From Oreohelix idahoensis (lineage: Eukaryota > Mollusca > Gastropoda > Stylommatophora > Oreohelicidae): a DNA stretch of 64,000 bases. Both the position numbers and the translations under genes were made by a program. Below, one piece after another: positions 25,340 to 35,883 of this stretch (positions within the stretch are counted from its first letter, which is position 1; each line of letters begins with the position of its first letter). The stretch is from NCBI GenBank assembly GCA_024509875.1, contig JAMPIV010017522.1, forward strand, positions 1 through 64,000, written 5' to 3'. The notes beneath the pieces are model-generated. The model saw nothing but the letters and a program-made list of their open reading frames with translations, had not been told where the DNA came from and searched no databases.

Positions 25340-26600
25340 TTTTGGGGGGGGGGGGTTTTTTGGGAGGGGGGGGGTTGGGGGGGGGGGGGGTGGGGTTGGG
25401 GGGGGGGGGGGGGTTTGTTTGGGGGGGGGTTTTATGGGGGGGGGGGGGGGGGGGGTTTTTGTCAAATGGGGGGGGGGTTAGATTTGGGGGGGGGGGGGGG
25501 GGGGGGGGTTGTGGGGGGGGGGGGTGTGGGGGGGGGGGGATTTTTTTGGTTTGGGGGGGGGGGAGGGGGGGTTGGGGGGGGGGGGGTTTGTTTGGGGGGG
25601 ATAAAGGGGTGGGGGGGGGTTGGGGGGGGGGGGGGGTGGGGGGGGGGTGGGGGGGGGGTGGGTGGGGGTTGGGGGATTTTTTGGGGGGGGGGGTGTGGGG
25701 GTTTTTGGGGGGGGTGGTTTGTTGTGGGGGGGGGGGGGGGTGTTTTTTGGGGGGGGGGGGGGGGGGGGGGGGTGGGGTTGGGGGGGGTTGGGGGGGGGTT
25801 GGTTTTTGTTTGGGGGGGGGTTGGGGGTGGGGGGGGGGTGGGGTTGGGGGGGGGTTGTTTTGGGGGGTTTGGGGGGGGGGGGGGGGGGGGGGGGGGGGTT
25901 TGGGGGTTTTGGGTTGGATTTTGGGGTGGGGGGGTGGGGGTGGGGGGTTTGGTTGTTGGGGGTGTGTGGGGGGTTTTGGGTTGGGTGGTGTTTTGGGGGG
26001 GGGGGGGGTTTTTGGGTGTGGTTGGGGGGGGTTCAGGTGGGGTGGGCAAATGTCTCAAAACTGAGTGGGGAGGGGTGGGGGGTATGGGGGGGTGGGGAGT
26101 GTGGTGAGGGAGGGGGGGGGGGGGGGGGGAGGTTGGAGTTTTGGGTTTGGGAAGTGGGATGGTGGTGGGGGGGGGTTGGATTCTGGGTTATGATTGGGGG
26201 TCTGTGGTGGGGGATTGAGGTGTTGTTGTTTTGTGGTTATTATATTGGAAGTTGGTCGAGAGTTTGGTTATGAAGTGATGGGGTGTTGTAAGGGTGAAAG
26301 GTTTGGGAATAGGAGAGGATATGGTGTAAATATGTAAGGAAGGTTGGGTTCGGAGTTTTGTTGTTGTTATTTTTGTTGGTAAAATTTATGGGGGGGGTAG
26401 TGTTGGTGTGTTATTGGATTGTAAAAATAGGTTGATTGTGGAGGGTTTTGGTTGATATTTGTTGGAGTTTGGATAGGATTGAGGGGGGGGGGGGTGTGGA
26501 GGGTGGGGGGGGGGTATGGCAGGTATTTTTGAGGCAATGGGGTATTTCGGGAATTATGGGGGGGGGTTGGTGGGGGTATAGACTGCACATTTAATTGGGG
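23881..26600. other. near-pure poly-G tract, probably unreliable consensus
   Basis: From about 23908 the sequence is almost entirely G with scattered T and a handful of A and C. C is close to absent until about 26520. The long Gly-rich (+) and Pro-rich (-) open frames here arise only because G and C runs lack stop codons. The right edge grades into the damaged 5' LTR of retrotransposon 1. Confidence 0.8.
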
Positions 26601-28912
26601 GTTGAAATTGACAGAGTACAACGGTTAAAATACTCACCCCTTGTTAACTTTTAAGGATAAAAAAGGTAATGGCGTAGGGGAAAAGGTCTGATGTATTGGA
26701 TCGGTGGGACCGGGGGGGGGGTTTCACCCCCATAAAATTGGGTTGGGGGGGAGGGGAACGGGGATCAAAATTGTCTAAAAAAAATGGGTGAGATGGACAA
26801 GGCTGGGGGGGGGGGGTGGGGGGGGGGGGGGTAACAATTGGAGGAAAGTTAATAGTAAAAAATTCACGTCCCCCAAAAATTGACACGAGGTACGGTTGGA
26901 CGGTTTTGAGCGATACCAAGGGGGAGGAATGGTTGGTGCCAATTCAGGGGGGCAGAACGCAGATCCCGCCCACAACCCACCCCCCCCCCCCCAGGCGGGG
27001 GTATACAAAAAATTGATTATACAAAAGTAATTTTTCTTAATATTAATGTTAGGGGGAAGGGGGGTGGTAAAAATTAGCTGGGGGGATGGCCATTATATCT
27101 GAGGGGGTGAAATAATATGTTCTTAATTTTACAAACGGATAGATAAATATTGTGATTATATGACAAAAGACAGTGTAGTTTACCATCAGTTGGGGACATT
27201 TGACTGCCTGTGACATAATCTAAAAATTGTGTCGTTATTTGCACACAAAACACGACCTTGGGACAGCAGGTGTTCAAATTTACTTGGCATAGAGGGTGTG
27301 GGGGTTTTGTGGTAGCTGTGTCTAAATATAACTTTGTACGACAAAATTGTAAGGGGAGAGAAAGGTTGCTTCAAAAATCAAGCACATTTTTTTTTAGAAA
27401 CACAAGTAGAGACGGACAGACTAACAGATAACCATCCATACTTGACTGAAGCATGACTGAAATGACTTTAGTGTAGAAATTTGAAATTTAAAGTACAACT
27501 AGGCAGTGATTGGCCACAGACAATCATATCATTAGCGCTCAGAGCGCATTTGGGGTCATTCTTCAATAATTGTTCAGTGTTAGACACAGATTTTAAAGTG
27601 TGGTGTTTTCCCATATGAAAGACAGTGAGTTAAATTTAGGGACGCCATCCTATAGCCAGCAGCTCAGCTGAGTTTTGCTAGCACTTCTGTGTTAATTATT
27701 CATAATCTGGTAAGATTGAAATTATTTCTTTATATATTTTGAATATTGTTTCATGTTCGAGTGATTTGATACTGCCATATCAAAATCTAGCCTTACAAAC
27801 AAGTAGGGATTTTGCTCTAGACCCCCCGCCCAAGTCAGGGTCTAGGGACTAACAAGGTACATAAACTACAGCAAGGATTATGCAAAGATGATCAAGCGTT
27901 GAACCAGGTTACCTATCTTCTTTTAGGGCCGACAACTAATAAATATTTTTCAGAATCCATGGTCTGGGAGGATCTGTCTGATGTAGGCCCACCATGGTAA
28001 CTGTGCTGTTTGGTCAGAGAGATCTGACCTGTCTGTATGATGTGGTTGTTGTGTCAGTGTTGTGTCCAGACGTGGGTAGAGAATAGATTTTGACACATGG
28101 CCCATACTTTGATTGCAGAGCTGTGAGTTTCTATCGACAACAAAGCAGAGTCTATTCGGTGGGTGACTTTACTCGAGTGTATCTGTGCAGTTCTTGTGAC
28201 AGAGACCACCATTATTGCCCGCCAGCACGGAGAGGTGGGACCGCAAGTTTTCAGCACCAGAGCTACAAAAAGATGAGTGAGCCTCTGGTCTGCTGGACAT
28301 TCACCAACTATTGGTAGTGACTAATATCCCCATAAAAATTCCCACCATTTTCTGGACACTGTGTAGTCAATATAGACAGGTGTGATGAGGCCACCCCAAC
28401 AGCACAAACAGTAAATATCCTCCCAAAGAGATGACTACTCGAACTTTTTTTAATAAAACTAACTATTCTAGTACTTAAATATGTACACTTTTGCATTTAT
28501 TATGTAACATTCCATGCATTTTTTTTCATAAATTTTCAATCCTTCTTTTAAAACAAGTTCTGGTCAAAATAAAACTTGATCCAGAACCAATAATGTAATA
28601 TAATTATATCAAAAACTTTATACACGTGAGTTAGTTCAGTGTATTTTAACACTTGTTAATCTTATTAGTCTTCTTAAATGTCTGTGGGTGTATTTATAAC
28701 TAACACACCACATTACACATCATTACCCTAGACACTTTACGTAGCCACATTCATTAAGAAAAAAAAAAAATTAAGTGTGAGGTCGTAGTGGTAGCAAGAA
28801 AGGCCTTCTGATAATTCTCAACTACATTTTATCTCAGGAGCCTTCACAGCTGGCCTCATACAAGTTACATGTAGTAATAACACCATCATACAATACCATC
28901 AACACCACTACA
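26600..28912 (+). repeat. 5' LTR of retrotransposon 1, left part corrupted
   Basis: Aligns end to end with 33700-35883. The right end is CACTACA at 28906-28912, complementary to the TGTAGTG that starts the 3' LTR. From about 27390 rightward the two LTRs are about 98 percent identical. Left of that, this copy has extra G runs and A/C-to-G changes relative to its partner, so its start (about 26600) is approximate. Frames within it (for example 28090-28317) recur in the other LTR and show no motif. Confidence 0.88.
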
Positions 28913-28917
28913 TAAAT

Positions 28918-28935
28918 TGGGGTCTTGTCCAGGGA
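28918..28935 (+). promoter_or_regulatory. primer-binding site of retrotransposon 1
   Basis: TGGGGTCTTGTCCAGGGA lies five bases after the LTR end. It starts with TGG, complementary to a tRNA CCA end. It resembles the tRNA-Pro site known from murine-type retroviruses (TGGGGGCTCGTCCGGGAT), and retrotransposon 2 has a closer match to the first ten bases. Proline tRNA as primer is an inference. Confidence 0.6.
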
Positions 28936-29187
28936 TAATTAGCCCAACAGTAAAATTAGGATCTCCTGGTGGGAGAAATAAAAGTAGGGAAATAAATTGT
29001 AAAATTTCCTTTAAAATTAAAAGTGTCCCTGCAGATAAAAGTTGGTGAATCTTCACAGCCAGTAATAATTAATTAGTTAACTGGTTAGTTAGAATTAGTT
29101 AGACTATAGTCATATAGTAATTAGAAGTACTTAGTGTATTTACTGGTTAGAGATTTATCTTGTATATTATTATATTGTCCAAAAAGT

Positions 29188-29361
29188 ATGGCAGAGCTAG
29201 CAAAGTTTAGATCAGCTGCTGTGCTCACTGCGAAGGAGATGGGGATGGATGGTCAAATTTTAATTCAATACGTAACGACTGAATGTGATAAATATATTGA
29301 ACGGGAAGAAAGAAGATTAGAAAAAGAGGCTGAAAGAAAATTAGAGAGGCTGACAGGTTAG
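29188..29361 (+). pseudogene. gag: Gag N-terminal fragment, retrotransposon 1
   Basis: The start codon at 29188 aligns with the start of the intact Gag at 50617 in retrotransposon 2 (MAELAKFRSAA against MADLAKFRSAA). It encodes the N-terminal segment and the beginning of a charged Glu/Arg/Lys coiled coil (EREERRLEKEAERK). A TAG at 29359-29361 ends the frame inside the coiled coil, where retrotransposon 2 stays open. Gag would form the particle shell in the cytoplasm. An upstream in-frame ATG at 29134 has no counterpart, so I prefer 29188. The following ~70 bp (29362-29430) also has indels and stops. Confidence 0.85.
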
Positions 29362-29430
29362 CTGAAGAGAAAAGAGCAAATTGAGGCTGATAGAAAAAAT
29401 TAAGAGGCTGCAGGGAGGCAGAGCTGCAGA

Positions 29431-29814
29431 TTGCAAAGGGAGGCAGAAGAAAAACGACAGCAAAGGGAGGCAGAAGATAAAAAGGCCGAAAGGGAGGCAG
29501 AAGATAAAAGGTTGACTGCCGAAAGGGAGGCAGAAGATAGAAGGTTGCAAAGGGAGCACGAATTACGACTAAGGGAGCTGGAATTACAAGGCCCGGCTCC
29601 TGAAAATGGTGCCAGCCCTTTTGCCTCAGATGCTACGCCCAGTCTGGGAGCCTCAAACTCAGCTATGGGGTTTCATTTAGACCATTTTGTTGAAAAAGAC
29701 GATGACATAGAGGGGTACCTAGGACGTTTTGAGTTATTAGCTACTACATATGGGTTAGAGAGAGAGAGGTGGAGCTTTAAAGCTATCACAGGGATTGAGG
29801 GGTACTTCTTCTGA
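29431..29814 (+). pseudogene. gag: Gag middle fragment, retrotransposon 1
   Basis: Continues the Gag coiled coil as repeated EREAEDK/R heptad-like units, then the linker LQGPAPENGASPFASDA and the start of the capsid-like region (FHLDHFVEKDDDIEGY...). It corresponds to about residues 105-195 of the intact Gag in retrotransposon 2. Homology ends after ERERWSFK at about 29782, where a small indel shifts the frame; the Gag sequence resumes in the frame beginning at 29795. Near-identical DNA units (AGGGAGGCAGAAGATAA) inside the coiled coil suggest slippage-driven length change. Confidence 0.85.
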
Positions 29815-32800
29815 AGTATTTGCTAAAATGAACAGGGAAGACCAAGACAATTATGACATGTTAAAGCAGGCTTTGTTATTAAGGTACGAAAAGAATGGTG
29901 AATTTTATCGTAAGAAATTTAGAAATGCCAAACTGTTGTCTGGGGAGACATACCACCAATTCTCTGCCAGACTAGAAACCTATTTGGAGAAATGGACGGC
30001 TCTGGGGAAGACCCAAGATCTTAAAGAAATGATCATGATTGAGCAATTGAGAGAGTCCATGGCTCCAGACATGAGAAAATTTCTCATGGAACAAGGTGCA
30101 GAGAAGTTGGGGGAAATTTTAAATGTTGCTGAGAGGTATCAGGCAGCTCAGGCAGAGGTAAGTGGTGCTAAAAAGAAGCACATAGACAATTTTAAAGCTC
30201 CACAGCAATTTAATAAATTTGATAATAGAGAGCAGGGAAATAAAGGTAGGACAAACTTTGAGCGGCCAAGAAATGACTATCGCGACAGAAACTCACAGTT
30301 CAATGACCAAAGGTTCAATGAAAGAAAACCGTTGAACCAAGGAAAAAGATGGTGTAAATGGTGCAAGAAGGATAACCATAACACCGAATTTTGTAGAAGG
30401 AAACCTTCAAACATTGCTGCAATGAAGTCGGGGACGCAAAGATTAAAGGTTAATCCTAAGGGACAACAGGAACCTTATCACCCCCCAGTTTGTGAGGATG
30501 TTATTTGTAATGGGGTCACCATAAGGTGCCTTTATGATACAGGTTTGGATTATGATTCAGTTGTGAAGTCTAGCCTAGTGGACCCAAGTCAGTATACCAC
30601 AGAAACAGTGGAAATACAAGGGGCGACTAAGGACATACCACTCATGACACTTCCCATCGCAAGGATAACGGTGAAAACTCGCTATGTGGAAGGAGAAATC
30701 AGAGCAGCAGTGATAGATGAACCAATCTACCCTCTGATATTGGGGTGTAGATACGTCTTATTGGGGAATCCCGAGAAACCTGTGATCATGGCGACAGTGC
30801 AGACCAGGTCACAGAAGAAGGAGGAAGAAGGTGAACCTATAAATGCTCATCCAGAGGAGATGAGGAAGGCGCAGCCTGAGGATAGGACACTCAAGCCCTG
30901 TTTTAAAAAATTGCCCAAATGCCACACACCTCCGAGCAAGGGGGAATATTTCATGAAGAACAAACTCTTATACAGGAAGGCCGGAACTGGAACAAATGGT
31001 CACAACCAGCTGGTTCTTCCCATTTCATATAGAGATAAAGTGATGGAACTCGGGCATGCGATTCCCTTCAGTGGTCACATGGGGATCAGCGCCACAGGAC
31101 AGCGTATAGCTTGTCATTACTTCTGGCCAGGGATAACGGAGGATATAAAAAGATATGTCAAATCCTGCCCAGAATGTCAAAGGGTAGCTCCAAAGCACTG
31201 GACTGCTCCTGCAACTCTAGGGGAAATGCCCATAGTGGGAACACCTTTTGAGAGGGTTGCAGTGGATATTGTAGGACCTCTCACTCGGACCAAGAGGAGG
31301 AACAGTTACATCCTTACTCTGGTGGACACTTGTTCTATGTGGGGAGAGGCGGTAGCCCTGCCATCAATTGATTCAAAGCATGTAGCAGAGGCACTACTTA
31401 CAATATTTACCCGATTAGGATTCCCGCATCAAATCTTGACGGATAATGGAGCTCAGTTCAAGGGGAAACTAACGGAAGAAGTTTTTAAGCTATTTCAAGC
31501 CAGGCACTTTCATTGTAGTCCGTACCATCCACAAGGGAACGGCCAGGTAGAGAGGTTCAACGGGACTCTCATTTCTATCCTGAGAAAGCTGGCACACGAA
31601 AAACCGGATCTGTGGGATCAATTCCTGCCCGCCGCATTGTTTGCGTACCGGGAGGTACCACATAGTTCAACCGGGATGGCTCCCGCAACTCTGCTATTTG
31701 GGAGGCCAATAAAAGGTCCTTTAGAAGCTCTATTAAGGACCTGGACAGATGAGAAGGCGGAAGAGACTGTTACCTCATCGTATCAATATGTGAACGAACT
31801 GACCACTCGTTTGAAAGCTGGATGGAAACTGGCAAATGATAATTTGAAACAAGCCAGGAAGAAACATGCAGCATATTTTAATAGGAAGGCAAAGGACAGG
31901 GAACTGGCAGTCGGAGAGAAGGTGCTGCTTCTACTACCCGGAAGCCAGAATAAATTACAAATTGGTTGGCAAGGTCCATATACGGTTCTAGAGAAGGTGT
32001 CTAGAACAAACTATAAAATTGACAAAAAGGGGAAGGAAAAAGTTTATCATGTAAACCTGTTAAAGAAGTATCTGGACAGACCACTCCAGGAAAGCACCCC
32101 CTTATTGACCTTGGCTATTGCAACCCAGATGCAAAAAGAACCACTCACCTCACATGAATACCCATTACATCCTTGTGAAACAGCAGCACAGGTAAAAGTC
32201 AGTAAGCACCTGACTAAAAACCAGAGGGAGAGAGTTCAAAAGGTTCTGGAGGAACATACAGATGTATTAACAGATAAACCAGGCCATACAAATTTGCTAC
32301 AGTATGACATGAAACTGGTAGACTCAAACCCAATCTGTATGAGAGCCTATTCTATTCCGTTCGCGAAGGAGAAGGCATTGAAGGAAGAAATAGAGTATTT
32401 GTTGAAGGAGGGGATTATTTCGCACAGTGAATCATCTTTTAGTTCTAGTGTCGTTTTGTTGAGAAAACCGTCTGGGGAACACAGACTGTGCATAGATTAC
32501 AGGAAACTGAATGCTGTCACAGAAGGACAAGTGGATCCATTACCAGACACAAAACAGCTATTTGCCAGACTGAACAAGGCAAAATACTTTTCAAAGGTGG
32601 ATCTTAGTAAAGGCTATTACCAGATCCCAGTGAAGCCTGAAGTGAGACCTTATTTGGCTTTTAGCACTTCGGATGGACATTATGAATTCAATATGCTACC
32701 ATTCGGACTGAAAAATGCTCCGAGTGTGTTTTCAAGGATGATGCGAAAATTGTTGGATCCCCTGAATAACCCATGTATCACAAATTTCATGGATGATATT

Positions 32801-32959
32801 CTCGTCGCCACAGAGACATTTGAAGAACACATTGAAGCTCTGGAGATGTTGTTTGATAGACTTCGGGAGGCGAACTTAACTGCTAGGCCAACAAAATGTT
32901 GTATTGGATGCAAAGAGTTGGAATTCTTGGGACACACTGTATATATCAGGGTAATATGA
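29795..32959 (+). CDS. gag-pol: Gag C-terminus, protease, integrase and reverse transcriptase polyprotein, retrotransposon 1
   Basis: A 1054-codon frame. Residues 3-185 are the Gag capsid C-terminal region; 187-200 a zinc knuckle C-X2-C-X4-H-X4-C (C187, C190, H195, C200). Residues 240-325 are a retropepsin with DTG at 248-250 and ILG at 315-317. Integrase follows: zinc domain H421, H428, C458, C461; catalytic D491, D550, E586 (35 residues between the last two); GPY/F module GWQGPYTV at 724-731. Reverse transcriptase runs from about 850, with DLSKGYYQIP at 936 and FMDD at 998-1001. The frame is lost after GHTVY (1050) through a two-base TA gain, and continues at 32944. Gag and Pol share one frame here, with no stop between them. 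Integrase before reverse transcriptase is the Gmr1-like order. The first residues (to about 29797) are not Gag. Confidence 0.93.
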   Translation: MRGTSSEVFAKMNREDQDNYDMLKQALLLRYEKNGEFYRKKFRNAKLLSGETYHQFSARLETYLEKWTALGKTQDLKEMIMIEQLRESMAPDMRKFLMEQGAEKLGEILNVAERYQAAQAEVSGAKKKHIDNFKAPQQFNKFDNREQGNKGRTNFERPRNDYRDRNSQFNDQRFNERKPLNQGKRWCKWCKKDNHNTEFCRRKPSNIAAMKSGTQRLKVNPKGQQEPYHPPVCEDVICNGVTIRCLYDTGLDYDSVVKSSLVDPSQYTTETVEIQGATKDIPLMTLPIARITVKTRYVEGEIRAAVIDEPIYPLILGCRYVLLGNPEKPVIMATVQTRSQKKEEEGEPINAHPEEMRKAQPEDRTLKPCFKKLPKCHTPPSKGEYFMKNKLLYRKAGTGTNGHNQLVLPISYRDKVMELGHAIPFSGHMGISATGQRIACHYFWPGITEDIKRYVKSCPECQRVAPKHWTAPATLGEMPIVGTPFERVAVDIVGPLTRTKRRNSYILTLVDTCSMWGEAVALPSIDSKHVAEALLTIFTRLGFPHQILTDNGAQFKGKLTEEVFKLFQARHFHCSPYHPQGNGQVERFNGTLISILRKLAHEKPDLWDQFLPAALFAYREVPHSSTGMAPATLLFGRPIKGPLEALLRTWTDEKAEETVTSSYQYVNELTTRLKAGWKLANDNLKQARKKHAAYFNRKAKDRELAVGEKVLLLLPGSQNKLQIGWQGPYTVLEKVSRTNYKIDKKGKEKVYHVNLLKKYLDRPLQESTPLLTLAIATQMQKEPLTSHEYPLHPCETAAQVKVSKHLTKNQRERVQKVLEEHTDVLTDKPGHTNLLQYDMKLVDSNPICMRAYSIPFAKEKALKEEIEYLLKEGIISHSESSFSSSVVLLRKPSGEHRLCIDYRKLNAVTEGQVDPLPDTKQLFARLNKAKYFSKVDLSKGYYQIPVKPEVRPYLAFSTSDGHYEFNMLPFGLKNAPSVFSRMMRKLLDPLNNPCITNFMDDILVATETFEEHIEALEMLFDRLREANLTARPTKCCIGCKELEFLGHTVYIRVI

Positions 32960-33612
32960 CCCCTGATCCTAAGAACTTGGAAAAACTGCAGAGAGCACCT
33001 AGGCCGCAAACAAAAAAGGACGTGCGATCATTTGTGTCGTTATGCGGATTTTATCAGAAATACATCAAGAATTTTAACGCTATTTGTGCTCCTCTGACTG
33101 ATCTGACTCGCAAGGGACTTCCAGATAAAATTATTTGGACTGCACAATGTGAACTAGCGTTCCAAGAGTTAAAGGAAAAACTCACTAGCAAGCCTATTCT
33201 CAAACTGCCTGATTTGACACAGGACTTTGTCTTAAGAACCGATGCAAGTAATGTAGGACTAGGAGGGGCTTTGTTGCAAAGATCATCTTCACCTGATGGG
33301 GAACTGAAACCAGTCGCTTATGCAAGCCGTAAATTGAATAAGGCGGAACAAGGATACTCCACAAGCGAAAAAGAATGTTTAGCATTAATCTGGGCAATAA
33401 AGAAGTTTCAAATCTATCTGTATGGTAGGACATTTGTGGTGGAGACGGATCATCAGCCTCTCGTGTTCTTGTCTCAGGCTAAGCATGAAAACGCAAGATT
33501 GCTGAGGTGGTCTTTATTGCTTCAACCTTATCAGTTCAGTATCCAATATATCCCAGGCAAATTGAATGTCGGTGCAGATTTCCTCAGTCGGCACCCCTGT
33601 GATCAAAATTAG
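32944..33612 (+). pseudogene. pol: reverse transcriptase C-terminus and RNase H, retrotransposon 1
   Basis: Continues the polyprotein in another frame from YQGNMTPDPKNLEKL, shifted by the extra TA in GTATATATCAG. The reverse transcriptase thumb/connection is followed by RNase H with D in LRTDASN, E in SEKECLAL, D in VETDHQPL and D in VGADFLSRH, so all four metal-binding residues are present. The stop at 33610-33612 lies 87 bp before the 3' LTR. There is no envelope-like frame, so this is a retrotransposon layout rather than a retrovirus. The open frame extends upstream to 32896 but that part is out of register. Confidence 0.92.
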
Positions 33613-33686
33613 AGTAGTGGCAGACGTGAGGAGTAATTTTACCTATGTGTATCGCTGGTTTTGGAACTTGCCATAGGCATGTTTTC

Positions 33687-33699
33687 AAGTGGGGAGATG
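33687..33699 (+). promoter_or_regulatory. polypurine tract, retrotransposon 1
   Basis: AAGTGGGGAGATG lies directly before the TGTAGTG that starts the 3' LTR. This is where second-strand synthesis would be primed. It is purine-rich apart from two T residues. Confidence 0.7.
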
Positions 33700-35883
33700 T
33701 GTAGTGAAATTGACAGAGATACAACGGTAAAATACTCAAAAGATAACATTTAAGGATAAAAACATAATGCGTAGGCTGCTGATGTACATGATCGCCTAGA
33801 CCGCGGGTCATCACCCTCCATAAAATTGACTTGCTAGACAGGAGGGGAACGGCGGATCAAAAAAAAAAAAAATATGACTGGACTGGAAAGGGATGGAGAA
33901 AAGTAAAAATTCACGTCCCCCAAATTGACACGAGGTACGGACTTGGACGTTTTGCGATACCAAGCCTTGATTTGAATTCAGCGGCTAAAACGCAGATGTT
34001 GGAATATTACAAAATTTAAAAAGTACTTTTTTCTTAATATTAATGTTAGGAATATAAAAATTAGCTGGCCGGATGGCCCATTCTGAGCAATGAAATAATA
34101 TGATCTTAATTTTACAAACGGATAGATAATATTGAAGATAATGACAAAAGACAGTGTAGTTTACATCATCGACAGACTGCCTTGAATAAAAAGTGTCGTT
34201 ATTTGCACACAAAACACGACCTTGGGGACGCAGGTGTTCAAAGTTACTTGGTATAGGAGAGTGAAGGACCATTGGTGGTAGCTGTGTCTAAATATAACTT
34301 TTTACGACAAAATTTTAAGGGGAGAGAAAGGTTGCTTCAAAAATCAAGCACATTTTTTTGAAACACAAGTAGAGACGGACAGACTAACAGATAACCATCC
34401 ATACTTGACTGAAGCATGACTGAAATGACTTTAGTGTAGAAATTTGAAATTTAAAATAAACCTCGGCAGTGATTGGCCACAGACAATCATATCATTAGCG
34501 CTCAGAGCGCATTTGGGGTCATTCTTCAATAATTGTTCAGTGTTAGACACAGATTTTAAAGTGTGGTGTTTTCCCATATGAAAGACAGTGAGTTAAATTT
34601 AGGGACGCCATCCTATAGCCAGCAGCTCAGCTGAGTTTTGCTAGCACTTCTGTGTTAATTATTCATAATCTGGTAAGATTGAAATTATTTCTTTATATAT
34701 TTTGAATATTGTTTCATGTTCGAGTGATTTGATACTGCCATATCAAAATCTAGCCTTACAAACAAGTAGGGATTTGCTCTAGACCCCCCGCCCAAGTCAG
34801 GGTCTAGGGACCAACAAGGTACATAAACTACAGCAAGGATTATGCAAGATAGATCAAGCGTTGAAACAGGTTACCTATCTTCTTTTAGGGCCGACAACTA
34901 ATAAATATTTTTCAGAATCTATGGTCTGGGAGGATCTATCTGATGTAAAACCACCATGGTAAATGTGCTGTTTGGTCAGAGAGATCTGACCTGTCTGTAT
35001 GATGTGATTGTTGTGTCAGTGTTGTGTCCAGACGTGGGTAGAGAATAGATTTTGACACATGGCCCATACTTTGATTGCAGAGCTGTGAGTTTTCTATCGA
35101 CAACAAAGCAGAGTCTATTCGGTGGGTGACTGTACTCGAGTGTATCTGTGCAGTTCTTGTGACAGAGACCACCATTATTGCCCGCCAGCACGGAGAGGTG
35201 GGACCGCAAGTTTTCAGCACCAGAGCTACAAAAAGATGAGTGAGCCTCTGGTCTGCTGGACATTCACCAACTATTGGTAGTGACTAATATCCCCGTAAAA
35301 ATTCCCACCATTTTCTGGACATTGTGTAGTCAATATAGACAGGTGTGATGAGGCCACCCCAACAGCACAAACAGTAAATATCCTCCCAAAGAGATGACTA
35401 CTCGAACTTTTTTTTTTTTAATAAAACTAACTAGTCTAGTACTTAAATAGGTACGCTCTTGCATTTATTATGTAACATTCCATGCATTTTTTTTCATAAA
35501 TTTTTAAATCCTTCTTTTAAAACAAGTTCTGGTCACATAAAACTTGATCCAGAACCAATAAATGTAATATAATTATATCAAAAACTTTATACACGTGAGT
35601 TAGTTCAGTGTATTTTAACACTTGTTAATCTTATTAATCTTCTTAAATGTCTGTGGGTGTATTTATAACTAACACACCACATTACACATCATTACCCTAG
35701 ACACTTTACGTAGCCACATTCATTAAGAAAAAAAAAAAAAATTAAGTGTGAGGTCGTAGTGGTAGCAAGAAAGGCCTTCTGATAATTCTCAACTACATTT
35801 TATCTCAGGAGCCTTCACAGCTGGCCTCATACAAGTTACATGTAGTAATAACACCATCATACAATACCATCAACACCACTACA
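33700..35883 (+). repeat. 3' LTR of retrotransposon 1
   Basis: Begins TGTAGTG and ends CACTACA, perfect 7-bp inverted ends, and is about 2184 bp, long for an LTR. It is cleanly sequenced and matches the 5' LTR. Long LTRs of this kind carry promoter and polyadenylation signals; I could not place these with confidence. The flanking CCCAC has no recognisable partner left of the 5' LTR because that flank is corrupted. Confidence 0.92.

Noticed and set aside
23817..25481. Very long Gly-rich and Pro-rich open frames (up to 522 codons)
   Set aside because: G and C runs lack stop codons in every frame. The region is a near-pure G tract of doubtful accuracy, so the frames carry no evidence of coding.
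23881..26600. Giant G-quadruplex or satellite island
   Set aside because: The LTR comparison next door shows G runs being introduced into sequence that is normal in its partner copy. A real G-rich satellite would have defined units and sharp edges.
27990..28320. Genes inside the LTRs of retrotransposon 1 (28054-28317 and 34936-35263)
   Set aside because: The frames recur only because the LTRs repeat; they differ in length and frame between copies and show no motif.
31900..32200. Chromodomain after the integrase
   Set aside because: The GPY/F module is present but the following residues lack the aromatic-cage pattern of a chromodomain and run directly into the reverse-transcriptase linker.
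29188..33612. Endogenous retrovirus with envelope gene
   Set aside because: Only 87 bp separate the RNase H stop from the 3' LTR, and no envelope-like frame exists in either element.
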